Source: Euwallacea fornicatus (taxonomy: Eukaryota; Arthropoda; Insecta; Coleoptera; Curculionidae). Taken from it: DNA of 64,000 nt. Each line of letters starts with the position of its first letter. The stretch's first letter is position 1. Positions 53,029 to 60,665 of this stretch are shown here, piece after piece. The position numbers and the translations under genes are program-made. The notes beneath the pieces were generated by a model. That model was not told where the DNA came from. It saw nothing but the letters and a program-made list of their open reading frames with translations, and did not search any database. The stretch covers positions 3,472,001-3,536,000 of the forward strand of contig NC_089550.1 in the NCBI RefSeq assembly GCF_040115645.1. The letters run 5' to 3'.

Positions 53029-53045
53029 GGCGCAGTCGGTAGGAT
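53028..53045 (+). other. Primer-binding site, tRNA-Ser type
   Basis: TGGCGCAGTCGGTAGGAT overlaps the last base of the 5' LTR. It is complementary to the 3' end of insect serine tRNA including CCA, with at most one G:U-type difference. Elements of the 17.6/297/ZAM group use the same primer. Confidence 0.85.
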
Positions 53046-53302
53046 ATTTTGAAAAAGTGTTAAAAAAAAAAAAAAAATCGAATTGCACGATTAAGAAAAC
53101 ACTACCAAAAGTTCACTACAACCAAAACAGGAAGCAGCGAAAAGCACCCGCAACGAGAATCTGATAAAGAAATCGAGCCTGAGACCAACGACTATCCTCT
53201 GCTAAGGATGAGGCGTGGGTAAGTGCCACAAATTTTCCTTTTGTCCATTGAACCCTCTGTATAAGGATTTGATAGGGATAATTAGGTATTGCAAACATAT
53301 AT
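53046..53302 (+). promoter_or_regulatory. Untranslated leader with candidate env splice donor
   Basis: The leader begins near an A-run (about 53061-53077). An AUG at 53208 starts a four-codon reading frame that stops in the sequence GGGTAAGT. The same GTAAGT is a strong splice donor (exon end 53218, GT at 53219-53220). Unspliced RNA would therefore read only a minimal upstream frame before gag, while spliced RNA could use this AUG for env. Confidence 0.6.
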
Positions 53303-54562
53303 ATGTCAAACAGTGAAACTGATAAATCAATTGATGAATTATCATCTCAGTTAAATAACGTCTCAATAAAAGGTAATATAAGTACAAGAAAAAATTTAAA
53401 AATGACTTCTAGTGACGGTTCTTCTAGTATAGTACAAAAAAGAATAAATTGGGATTTGTTCCAATCTCGGTTAAATTCACTTAAACCTTATGATGGTGAT
53501 AGCAATACATTAAATAGATTTGTTGACAGATGTGAGAGTATAATTTCCAGTTACCATATGTTTAAGGATGATGAATTAAATACACACATATTCGAATCAA
53601 TCCAGGATAAGTTAGTAGGGAAAGCTGAAAGGCTAGTAGGAAATCGTACGGAAATAAAGGATTGGATAACATTGAAAAATTGCTTAATTCAGTGTTTTTC
53701 TGATAGAAGAGACCTAGATAATTTAGTGCAAGAATTAACTAGGACTAGGCCTGAAAAAGGTGAACATCTTTTAAATTTTGGGAATAGAGTACAATTAATT
53801 TTAAGCAATGTTATCCAACGTATCGGGAACGATAATACCATTAACATAACACAAAAACAGTGGGATATCAGACATCATGAAAAAACAGCATTGGATACTT
53901 TTATTGCAGGATGTACAGGAATTTTAAAAAATAATATGCATCTAAAAAGACCTGATAGTTTAGAGGATGCAATGGCTTATGCCAATGAATTCAATAATTT
54001 CCAATCATTGTACGGTCGTTTAGAAGATAGACCGGCGAGACAAAATTTTTATCAAGAAATGACCACCCGAAATTATAATTCGCAACGATCAAATCCATTT
54101 TTTCAAAATCAAAATCAAAGTAATTCGTTTCCCCGTCCAAGAACAGATTTACCACCAAGACGATACCCTACGAATAGACAAGTTTTTGGAAATCAAAAAC
54201 CTTTAAACGTATTTAGACCTGGTCAGATAAGGTCAGACCAGTTACCAAAACCAACCCCAATGTCAACTACATCAAAAAACCCCACGATTCGAACTAATTA
54301 TTCAAATTTTAGGAATAATTCAGGAAATTTTGGAAATCCTAATTATTTCCAAAGAAATAATGCTAATAATGTGATCAGTGAGGAATTATTTGCTCAAGAC
54401 TATTTAGATCAAGGAAACCAGTTAGATAGTTACAATCAAGAAACTAATTACAACCCTGAAATCACGGTAGAACCACAAAATACTGTACTAGAAATTGATA
54501 ATGTAGAGGAAAAAATGAAAGGAAATTTTCAAAATGTTTTCAAACAGCAAATGCACCGATGA
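53303..54562 (+). CDS. gag: Gag structural protein of the LTR retroelement
   Basis: The 419-residue protein would form the particle that packages element RNA. The start is the first long-frame ATG after the leader. An N-terminal low-complexity Ser/Asn segment (to about residue 50) is followed by an alpha-helical core including 'LKPYDGDSNTLNRFVDRCES' and 'LLNFGNRVQLIL', resembling gypsy-family capsid regions. The C-terminal third (about 235-350) is rich in Arg, Asn, Gln and Pro, with repeated 'NFRNN/NFGN'-like runs and likely nucleic-acid binding. No CCHC zinc knuckle is present, as is common in errantiviruses. The stop overlaps the pol ATG (ATGA), with pol in the -1 frame. Confidence 0.9.
   Translation: MSNSETDKSIDELSSQLNNVSIKGNISTRKNLKMTSSDGSSSIVQKRINWDLFQSRLNSLKPYDGDSNTLNRFVDRCESIISSYHMFKDDELNTHIFESIQDKLVGKAERLVGNRTEIKDWITLKNCLIQCFSDRRDLDNLVQELTRTRPEKGEHLLNFGNRVQLILSNVIQRIGNDNTINITQKQWDIRHHEKTALDTFIAGCTGILKNNMHLKRPDSLEDAMAYANEFNNFQSLYGRLEDRPARQNFYQEMTTRNYNSQRSNPFFQNQNQSNSFPRPRTDLPPRRYPTNRQVFGNQKPLNVFRPGQIRSDQLPKPTPMSTTSKNPTIRTNYSNFRNNSGNFGNPNYFQRNNANNVISEELFAQDYLDQGNQLDSYNQETNYNPEITVEPQNTVLEIDNVEEKMKGNFQNVFKQQMHR
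54523..54529 (+). promoter_or_regulatory. Candidate -1 ribosomal frameshift site (A AAT TTT)
   Basis: In the gag frame the codons are ..A|AAT|TTT, matching the X XXY YYZ heptamer for -1 slippage. It lies 30 bases before the gag TGA. The pol frame is open from 54502, so slippage here would fuse gag to pol. A downstream stimulatory structure was not assessed. Confidence 0.55.
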
Positions 54563-57500
54563 CAGAAGTTAATATTTCACTGAAAGGTGCCCTACCTTAT
54601 ATAGAAATTAAGTCGTTTAAAATAAAACTTTTAATAGATACGGGTAGTAGTCGCTCAGTAATTAAACCAACATTTGTCAAAGAATATTTTCCGAACAACA
54701 TTTGGGAATCAGAAAATATTGTTAAAACGGCTTTGGGTAGTCAGAATACAAAATATTGCGCAAACATTCCAATTCTAAAAGACTTCAATATTAATGATGG
54801 TATCGAATTTATATTATTTGATTTTCACAATTATTTTGACGGAATCTTGGGATTGACAGATTTATTGAATCTAAATTTGAATATAGATTTAGTGAATAGA
54901 ATTCTAGTAAATACCAAAGTTAAAATTCCTTTCAAAATTAGGCATCAATTAGATGAATTCTATCATTTTTCTTTAAAACCACGTGAAAAGACTGTCAAGA
55001 GAATTCCGGTAACGATATTCAAGGGCGATATCTTAATAGATCCTGTTGACCTGGACGGAATGATGATTTCACAAGGCGTAAGTACTTCCAAAAATGGATA
55101 CGCCCTCGTGGAAATTCAGAACTATTCGGAGGAAACCATTGACGTTACAATGGAAGAACGCTTTCCAGTAAAACCGTTTGAAGAAGAAACTTACAACATA
55201 TGTGACTTGAGAAAATTGGAAAGTAATGTGTTATTTTTAAACAATATAAATTGTGAAGATATAAATGATATACAAAAATTAATCAGAACAGATCACATGA
55301 ATAAGGAGGAAAGAAATGAAATTATAAAATTATGTAAACAGTACTCTGACATATTTCTCAAACCCGGTGATAAACTAACATTTACGTCAAAAACTAAACA
55401 TGAGATAAAAACAATAGATGAAATTCCTGTACACACTAGGTCATATAGATACCCATTTATTCATAAGGAGGAGGTTCAACGTCAAATTAAAGAAATGCTG
55501 GAAAATGAAATCATTCGACCATCCTCAAGTCCTTGGAGTTCACCAATATGGATTGTGCCAAAGAAGATAGATGCAACAAAGAAACAAAAGTGGCGGATCG
55601 TAGTAGATTATCGAAAAATCAATGAGAAAACTATAGATTCACGATGGCCCATTCCAAATATTAGTGATATATTAGATAAGCTAGGACGTGCACAATACTT
55701 TTCGACTCTGGATCTTGCTAGTGGGTTCCATCAGATAGAAATGGCCCAAAATTCAATTGAAAAAACAGCCTTTACAGTAGAAAATGGTCACTATGAGTAT
55801 CTCAGAATGCCTTTCGGATTAAAAAATGCCCCTAGCACGTTTCAAAGAGTTATGGATGAAGTTTTAAAAGATGTACAAAATAAAATATGTATGGTTTACA
55901 TGGACGATATTATTATATTTAGCACTGGCCTCCAGGAACATATTCAAAATTTAAAACTGGTATTTTCCAAATTACGTCAAGCAGGCTTTAAGATACAATT
56001 AGATAAAAGTGAATTCCTTCGTAAAGAAGTAGAATTTCTGGGACACGTAGTAACACCATCGGGAATAAAACCAAACCCGAAGAAAATTGAAGCAGTTCAA
56101 AATTTTCCTTTACCAACAACCGTTAAAGAAATAAAATCTTTTCTAGGATTAGTTGGTTATTATCGTAAATTTATTAAAGATTTAGCTAAAATAACCAAAC
56201 CAATGACAAAATGTTTAAAGAAAAACGAAAAAATTGTTCACACTAAAGAATTTCTTGATAGTTTTCAAACTTGTAAAAATATTTTAACTTCTGAACCAGT
56301 ATTAGCGTATCCGGATTTTTCTAAACCATTCGAACTCAATACAGATGCATCAAACTTTGCTATAGGTGCTATTTTATCTCAAAATGGACATCCGATCGGT
56401 TATGCATCTAGAACATTGAACCCAGCCGAAACAAATTATTCCACAATAGAGAAAGAATTACTCGCAGTTGTATGGGGATGTAAATATTATCGTCCATACC
56501 TATTTGGAACAAAATTCACAATCTTTACAGATCATAAACCACTTGAATGGGTTTATTCCTTAAAAGAACCAAATAGCCGTTTAGTGAGATGGAGACTCAA
56601 ACTGGAAGAATTTGATTATACAATTAAATACAAAAAAGGAAACTCTAATACAGCAGCGGATGCACTGTCAAGAAATCCAAAAGAAGATTTAAATGCTTTA
56701 GAAACTGCTTCAATAGTTAACAATCCAGGCGATTGTGATGAAGAAATTTTAGAATTCTGCAAAAACATAGAAAGGTACCCACAATTAGATGAACAAACGG
56801 TTAAAGAAATATTAGAAAATATAGAACCACCAAAAATTAATGTTATATCTGATATACAAATCAAACCACCCGATAATAAGTGCGGAAATAAAGAAATATC
56901 GAAATTAAAGGAAATTCCAAAAGAAACCAATGAGAATACTGACGATGATTTAGAAACAGTGCATACCTCATTAGAGAATCCCATTTTTAATCTACCAATC
57001 ACAGAGAGAGTATTTAATGGATATAAAAATCAAATTCTTGTAATAATGGGAGATATTCCAGCGGTAAGGTGTCAAAAGGAACAGATTTTTGACAATACAA
57101 GGTTTAATGTCATATTGCCAAGAAATAATTTAGTTCCTGGGATTATTCAGTTCGTGAAAGAATATGTCAGTCCTAAACGTTCTTATGCATTTTTGTTTCG
57201 AGAACCACAATTGGGAGAAATTTTTACTGTTACGATGCAAAATATTTTCGTAAACACTTCATTTAAATTTGTCCAATGTACAAAAATGCGCGAGGATGTT
57301 TTAACAAAGGAAGATCAAGTACAAAAATTAGATCTGCATCATAACACGAAAACTTGTCATAGGGGGATAACAGAGATGAAAACTGCGTTACAAAAAAAAT
57401 ATTATTGGCCAAAAATGGATTCGGATATTGAAGAATATGTTAATAACTGTGAGATATGTCAAAGAAATAAATATGACCGGAACCCACCAATCATTAAGTT

Positions 57501-58377
57501 TAACTTAACACCAACAACTTCCAAACCTTTTGAGCATATTCATATAGACACATTTAGGATAGAAAATAAATCATTTTTAACAATCATAGATACATTTTCC
57601 AGATACGGCCAAGCCTATTTGTTAGATAGTATAACGGGTATATCTATTTCTGAAAATTTGTTCAACTTTATTACACATCATGGACTTCCCCTAAAAATCA
57701 CTTGTGATCGAGGATCAGAGTTTAAAAATGCTGACTTAGAAGATTTTTGTAAACTATATAAAATAGACTTGCATTTTACCACGTCCAAGAATAGTAATTC
57801 CAATTCTCCTGTCGAAAGGTTTCATTCAACAATAATTGAACATTATCGTTGCCTTAAAGAAACTAATAAACATTTGAATCCCGAACAACTTATGAAGAGA
57901 GCAGTATTGGGATATAACAATTCAATCCACAGTGTTACTAAATTTACACCTTTTGAAATAATTAAAGGGCATATAAATAATTCGGATTCATTAGACATGA
58001 ATGATCACGTAATTATATCACATTACGTTCAGGAACATAAAAAAATTTGTCAAGAACTATATAGAGAAATCGCCCAGCAGAATCACAAGATAAAAGAACA
58101 AACAATTTCAAAAAGAAATGAGAAACGAGAAGAGCCAGAACTCTACCCCTTAGATAAACCAATATACGTGAAAACGAAGAATCGTAATAAAGCCCTGCCA
58201 AAATTTAAAATTTATGATTTAAAAGATCAATCAGAAATTAAAGTAAAAACTGCAAATGCGGAATATCATAAGAATACACTTAAAAGACCTCAAAATACAA
58301 CAGTCAAAATTTTTCAGGACGACTCCAAAATTTGTGCTAATAATACTGACAATCAGCCTTCAACCAGCAAGGAATGA
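54559..58377 (+). CDS. pol: Pol polyprotein: protease, reverse transcriptase, RNase H, integrase
   Basis: The 1,272-residue polyprotein copies element RNA into DNA and integrates it. Protease is marked by 'LLIDTGSS' (D27-S30). Reverse transcriptase runs about 290-490, with 'WRIVVDYRKIN' and the catalytic 'YMDD' at 447-450. RNase H begins at 'NTDASN' (D596) and includes 'TDHKPL'. After a linker (about 715-920), integrase has its HHCC zinc finger (H928/H934 area, C964 and C967) and a D-D-35-E triad at D997, D1050 and E1086 ('HIDTF', 'TCDRGSEF', 'SPVERFHS'). No chromodomain is seen, as expected for errantiviruses. All catalytic residues are present and there is no internal stop, so the protein should be functional. 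The last 122 bases overlap env. Confidence 0.96.
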   Translation: MTEVNISLKGALPYIEIKSFKIKLLIDTGSSRSVIKPTFVKEYFPNNIWESENIVKTALGSQNTKYCANIPILKDFNINDGIEFILFDFHNYFDGILGLTDLLNLNLNIDLVNRILVNTKVKIPFKIRHQLDEFYHFSLKPREKTVKRIPVTIFKGDILIDPVDLDGMMISQGVSTSKNGYALVEIQNYSEETIDVTMEERFPVKPFEEETYNICDLRKLESNVLFLNNINCEDINDIQKLIRTDHMNKEERNEIIKLCKQYSDIFLKPGDKLTFTSKTKHEIKTIDEIPVHTRSYRYPFIHKEEVQRQIKEMLENEIIRPSSSPWSSPIWIVPKKIDATKKQKWRIVVDYRKINEKTIDSRWPIPNISDILDKLGRAQYFSTLDLASGFHQIEMAQNSIEKTAFTVENGHYEYLRMPFGLKNAPSTFQRVMDEVLKDVQNKICMVYMDDIIIFSTGLQEHIQNLKLVFSKLRQAGFKIQLDKSEFLRKEVEFLGHVVTPSGIKPNPKKIEAVQNFPLPTTVKEIKSFLGLVGYYRKFIKDLAKITKPMTKCLKKNEKIVHTKEFLDSFQTCKNILTSEPVLAYPDFSKPFELNTDASNFAIGAILSQNGHPIGYASRTLNPAETNYSTIEKELLAVVWGCKYYRPYLFGTKFTIFTDHKPLEWVYSLKEPNSRLVRWRLKLEEFDYTIKYKKGNSNTAADALSRNPKEDLNALETASIVNNPGDCDEEILEFCKNIERYPQLDEQTVKEILENIEPPKINVISDIQIKPPDNKCGNKEISKLKEIPKETNENTDDDLETVHTSLENPIFNLPITERVFNGYKNQILVIMGDIPAVRCQKEQIFDNTRFNVILPRNNLVPGIIQFVKEYVSPKRSYAFLFREPQLGEIFTVTMQNIFVNTSFKFVQCTKMREDVLTKEDQVQKLDLHHNTKTCHRGITEMKTALQKKYYWPKMDSDIEEYVNNCEICQRNKYDRNPPIIKFNLTPTTSKPFEHIHIDTFRIENKSFLTIIDTFSRYGQAYLLDSITGISISENLFNFITHHGLPLKITCDRGSEFKNADLEDFCKLYKIDLHFTTSKNSNSNSPVERFHSTIIEHYRCLKETNKHLNPEQLMKRAVLGYNNSIHSVTKFTPFEIIKGHINNSDSLDMNDHVIISHYVQEHKKICQELYREIAQQNHKIKEQTISKRNEKREEPELYPLDKPIYVKTKNRNKALPKFKIYDLKDQSEIKVKTANAEYHKNTLKRPQNTTVKIFQDDSKICANNTDNQPSTSKE

Positions 58378-60007
58378 AGAAGCAAAATTTATTTCAGTTC
58401 CAAATCCTTTGTTACCAATTAAATTAGGATCAGCAAGAATAATCTATACGAAACATACATTTCTGTATTATGTAGAAATGGAGTCCTTACTTTCGCAATT
58501 AATTAATATTAAGAAATCATATGATTCAATTAGGAACTGTATAACTAAAGATAATATATCGAATCCGATATCTTATCATGGATTGATTGGAAATTTGCTT
58601 CCTAGAACAGAGTTTTTTATAAACACAATTGAAAAGAAAATATTCAACCTTTATCCAAATTCAAATCTTCAAAGAAAACGAGGTTTAATAAACGTAATTG
58701 GTCACTTTAATAAATGGATATTCGGAAATTTGGACTCTGACGATGGAAAACAATATGATAAGGCGATTAGAAATTTGGAAACGAATCAAATAAGGTTCGA
58801 AAAAACTGTAAATGGACAAATAACAATATCTCAGAAAATTGTAAATTTTCTTAATAAAACGATGCAAATAATTTCAGATAATCAAGGAAAACTTAAAAGA
58901 GGTATAGAATTAGTTCAAAGTACTATAGATCGAATAATTAGGAATCAAGACCAGTACCTTAGTATTCAAAATATTTTAACGCAAATTAATTTAGATTGTC
59001 AAAGTTTAATCTCATTCTTGGACAATTTAGAAGATGCTGTTGTTTTTGCAAAACTCAATTCGATACATAATACTGTAATATCCATTTCTCAAATTAATGA
59101 ACTATTAATAGAATTAAGTAACATTTATGGAGATGATAAAATACCTAAATTAAATAACTCAGTAGAGTATTATCAATTATTGGGAACGCAAGTATCTTTT
59201 GTCAAAGGAAGAATAATTTTTGCAATACATATCCCAATCCTGAAAACAGAAGTTTATAACTTTCATCGCCTATATTCCGTTATCCAAAGAAAATCCATGC
59301 TTCTCTTAAAATTCCCTTTCGTGGCACAAAGCAATGATAACCTGCAGTTTAAAGAACACATCTGCCCAGACATTGGAAGAATATTTTTCTGCAAGGAAAG
59401 TGAAAACTCTGCCGACGAGTGTGTCGTCAACTTATTGACAAACCGTCCCTTAAAAGGATGCCAAAAGACCCATGTATCGTTGCAACAAACATTAATAGAA
59501 CAAGTTGCAAACAATAAATTATTAATAATTCCTTCAATGCCGATACAAGTACTGTCAAAGTGTCCATCGGATCATTATACGGAAATCGGAGCACCTACCC
59601 TAGTTGAATTTTCAACTGATTGTGAACTCGTTATAGAAGGAAAAACATTTATTAACAAAATGCAAATAAGTCAAGGAATTGCATTTATTCTACCAGAAGT
59701 TCAAATGGATTATGTGCCAAATGATCAATCATCAATAGTAATCAACCTCACAAGAATGGATTTTATAGAAAGCCACCATATAAAGGACATTATCGATCAT
59801 CTACCACCCATAGAAGAAAGCCATCTAGATGAGATATCAATGTGGTCAAGTGCAACTCTTTGGACATTTATAATAATCTCAATAATAATTAGTATTCTTA
59901 TAGTTAGGTATAAAAAGTTTTGTAATAAGAGAAAAACATTGGAAAAAACATATAATGAAGTAGAAAACACTAACAGTCAAACCCATTCCATTAAGTTTGC
60001 CTCTTAA
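58256..60007 (+). CDS. env: Env glycoprotein of errantivirus/baculovirus-F type
   Basis: This would be the membrane fusion glycoprotein of the element. The open frame has an ATG at 58256 inside pol, but the functional start is probably supplied by splicing to an acceptor at 58317/58318, just before a hydrophobic signal-peptide core ('FVLIILTISL', about residues 26-35). A furin-type site 'RKR|G' lies at 140-143 and is followed by a hydrophobic, Gly-containing segment as in F-type fusion proteins. A Cys-rich region spans roughly 370-455. A transmembrane helix of about 18 residues ('WTFIIISIIISILIV') and a ~33-residue basic tail close the protein. Nothing is broken. Whether it mediates cell-to-cell or particle transfer cannot be told from sequence. 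Confidence 0.92.
   Translation: MRNIIRIHLKDLKIQQSKFFRTTPKFVLIILTISLQPARNEEAKFISVPNPLLPIKLGSARIIYTKHTFLYYVEMESLLSQLINIKKSYDSIRNCITKDNISNPISYHGLIGNLLPRTEFFINTIEKKIFNLYPNSNLQRKRGLINVIGHFNKWIFGNLDSDDGKQYDKAIRNLETNQIRFEKTVNGQITISQKIVNFLNKTMQIISDNQGKLKRGIELVQSTIDRIIRNQDQYLSIQNILTQINLDCQSLISFLDNLEDAVVFAKLNSIHNTVISISQINELLIELSNIYGDDKIPKLNNSVEYYQLLGTQVSFVKGRIIFAIHIPILKTEVYNFHRLYSVIQRKSMLLLKFPFVAQSNDNLQFKEHICPDIGRIFFCKESENSADECVVNLLTNRPLKGCQKTHVSLQQTLIEQVANNKLLIIPSMPIQVLSKCPSDHYTEIGAPTLVEFSTDCELVIEGKTFINKMQISQGIAFILPEVQMDYVPNDQSSIVINLTRMDFIESHHIKDIIDHLPPIEESHLDEISMWSSATLWTFIIISIIISILIVRYKKFCNKRKTLEKTYNEVENTNSQTHSIKFAS
58311..58317 (+). promoter_or_regulatory. Candidate splice acceptor for env mRNA
   Basis: TTTTCAG precedes 58318. 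The first exonic base would be codon position 3 of env, which matches the two leftover bases of the leader donor at 53218. The acceptor lies eight codons upstream of the end of the signal-peptide core, the place expected for a subgenomic env RNA. Confidence 0.5.
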
Positions 60008-60016
60008 GGATGGAGG
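60006..60016 (+). other. Polypurine tract
   Basis: AAGGATGGAGG directly abuts the 3' LTR and overlaps the env stop codon by two bases. It would prime plus-strand DNA synthesis. One T interrupts the purine run. Confidence 0.8.
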
Positions 60017-60305
60017 AGTTATATCACAACAATTTGCTTAATAATTAAATAATAAGAAACTGCGTAGTGTTTACTACCATCTAGAATTTGCGATTAGAAA
60101 ACGTATTACCCCTAATTGCGATTTAATATTAAGTTCATAATGTTCTGGAAGCCTTATGCATGGTCAGCATATATTTTAATATAAATAGGGAAAAACGTAG
60201 ATTTAGGAATCATAATTTTTGTAACCGTATTGTTAGTTACATTTTGTGTTGTTTCCTGTAAAATAAATTTTTAAAAAATAGTTTGGCTGAACCTCAAACT
60301 TAACT
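60017..60305 (+). repeat. 3' LTR
   Basis: This is 289 bp, identical by eye to 52740-53028. The AATAAA at 60262-60267 is the likely polyadenylation signal of the element transcripts. It is followed by the ACGG duplication at 60306-60309. Confidence 0.96.
60262..60267 (+). terminator. Polyadenylation signal AATAAA in the 3' LTR
   Basis: AATAAA lies 38 bases before the element end, as expected for 3'-end formation of genomic and subgenomic RNAs. The identical hexamer is present in the 5' LTR. Confidence 0.6.
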
Positions 60306-60665
60306 ACGGCGGTGTTTTTGTTCAATTGTGAGTAATTGCAGCACCTATCTTGCGCACAGCTTTCTCATATCCAATTGTTCGGCCAAAATACGATCTAGAG
60401 TACTTTTTGAAAAGCATATCGTCCAGTACATTTTTGTGGATTTTCAGCACAATTTCAAGATTGGTAAAATCTGGAGTGTCATTGGGTCGACCACTGCAGA
60501 ATTTGTCTTTGCAGCTGGTATGACCGCGTTTGAACTTTGCCACCCACTACTCTCTAGTTGCTAACGAAGGACTGAATTTTCCCAGAGTAGAATCCAATTG
60601 CGCTTTGATGTTGGAGCACTAAAACCTTTCAAATGAAAATATTGGATTACGCATCGTTGACTAAT
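60306..60665 (-). pseudogene. Mariner transposase fragment, N-terminal part (split by the retroelement)
   Basis: On the minus strand this segment encodes, from about 60663, a decayed mariner N-terminus ('VIQYFHLKG'). It is followed by 'VAKFKRGHTSCKD' and 'FCSGRPND', close to the FKRG...SGRP signature that follows the first helix-turn-helix. Next come 'LEIVLKIHKNVLDD' and, near 60350, 'GYEKAVRKIGA', corresponding to the region before the catalytic core. A frameshift separates the first block from the rest and a stop lies just before the insertion point. Together with 52600-52739 it is one inactivated mariner copy. Its terminal inverted repeats were not recognised. Confidence 0.78.

Larger units (their letters stand above)
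52740..60305 (+). mobile_element. Complete Ty3/gypsy LTR retroelement with env (errantivirus type)
   Basis: The 7,566 bp element has two 289 bp LTRs that match base for base by eye, beginning AGTTA and ending TAACT. It is flanked by ACGG duplications (52736-52739 and 60306-60309). In order it carries a tRNA-Ser-type primer site, gag (419 codons), pol (1,272 codons: protease, reverse transcriptase, RNase H, integrase), env (583-codon frame) and a polypurine tract. No frame is broken. This layout and the Env family place it with insect errantiviruses (Metaviridae), related to 17.6/297/ZAM-type elements. It lies opposite in orientation to the Sidestep-like gene and inside an old mariner copy. 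Confidence 0.97.

Noticed and set aside
53373..53374. Alternative env splice donor AAAG|GTAATA early in gag
   Set aside because: It leaves one base, which does not match the env phase at the 58318 acceptor, whereas the leader donor at 53218 does.
56616..57002. 128-codon minus-strand open frame inside pol
   Set aside because: Antisense shadow of the pol linker region.
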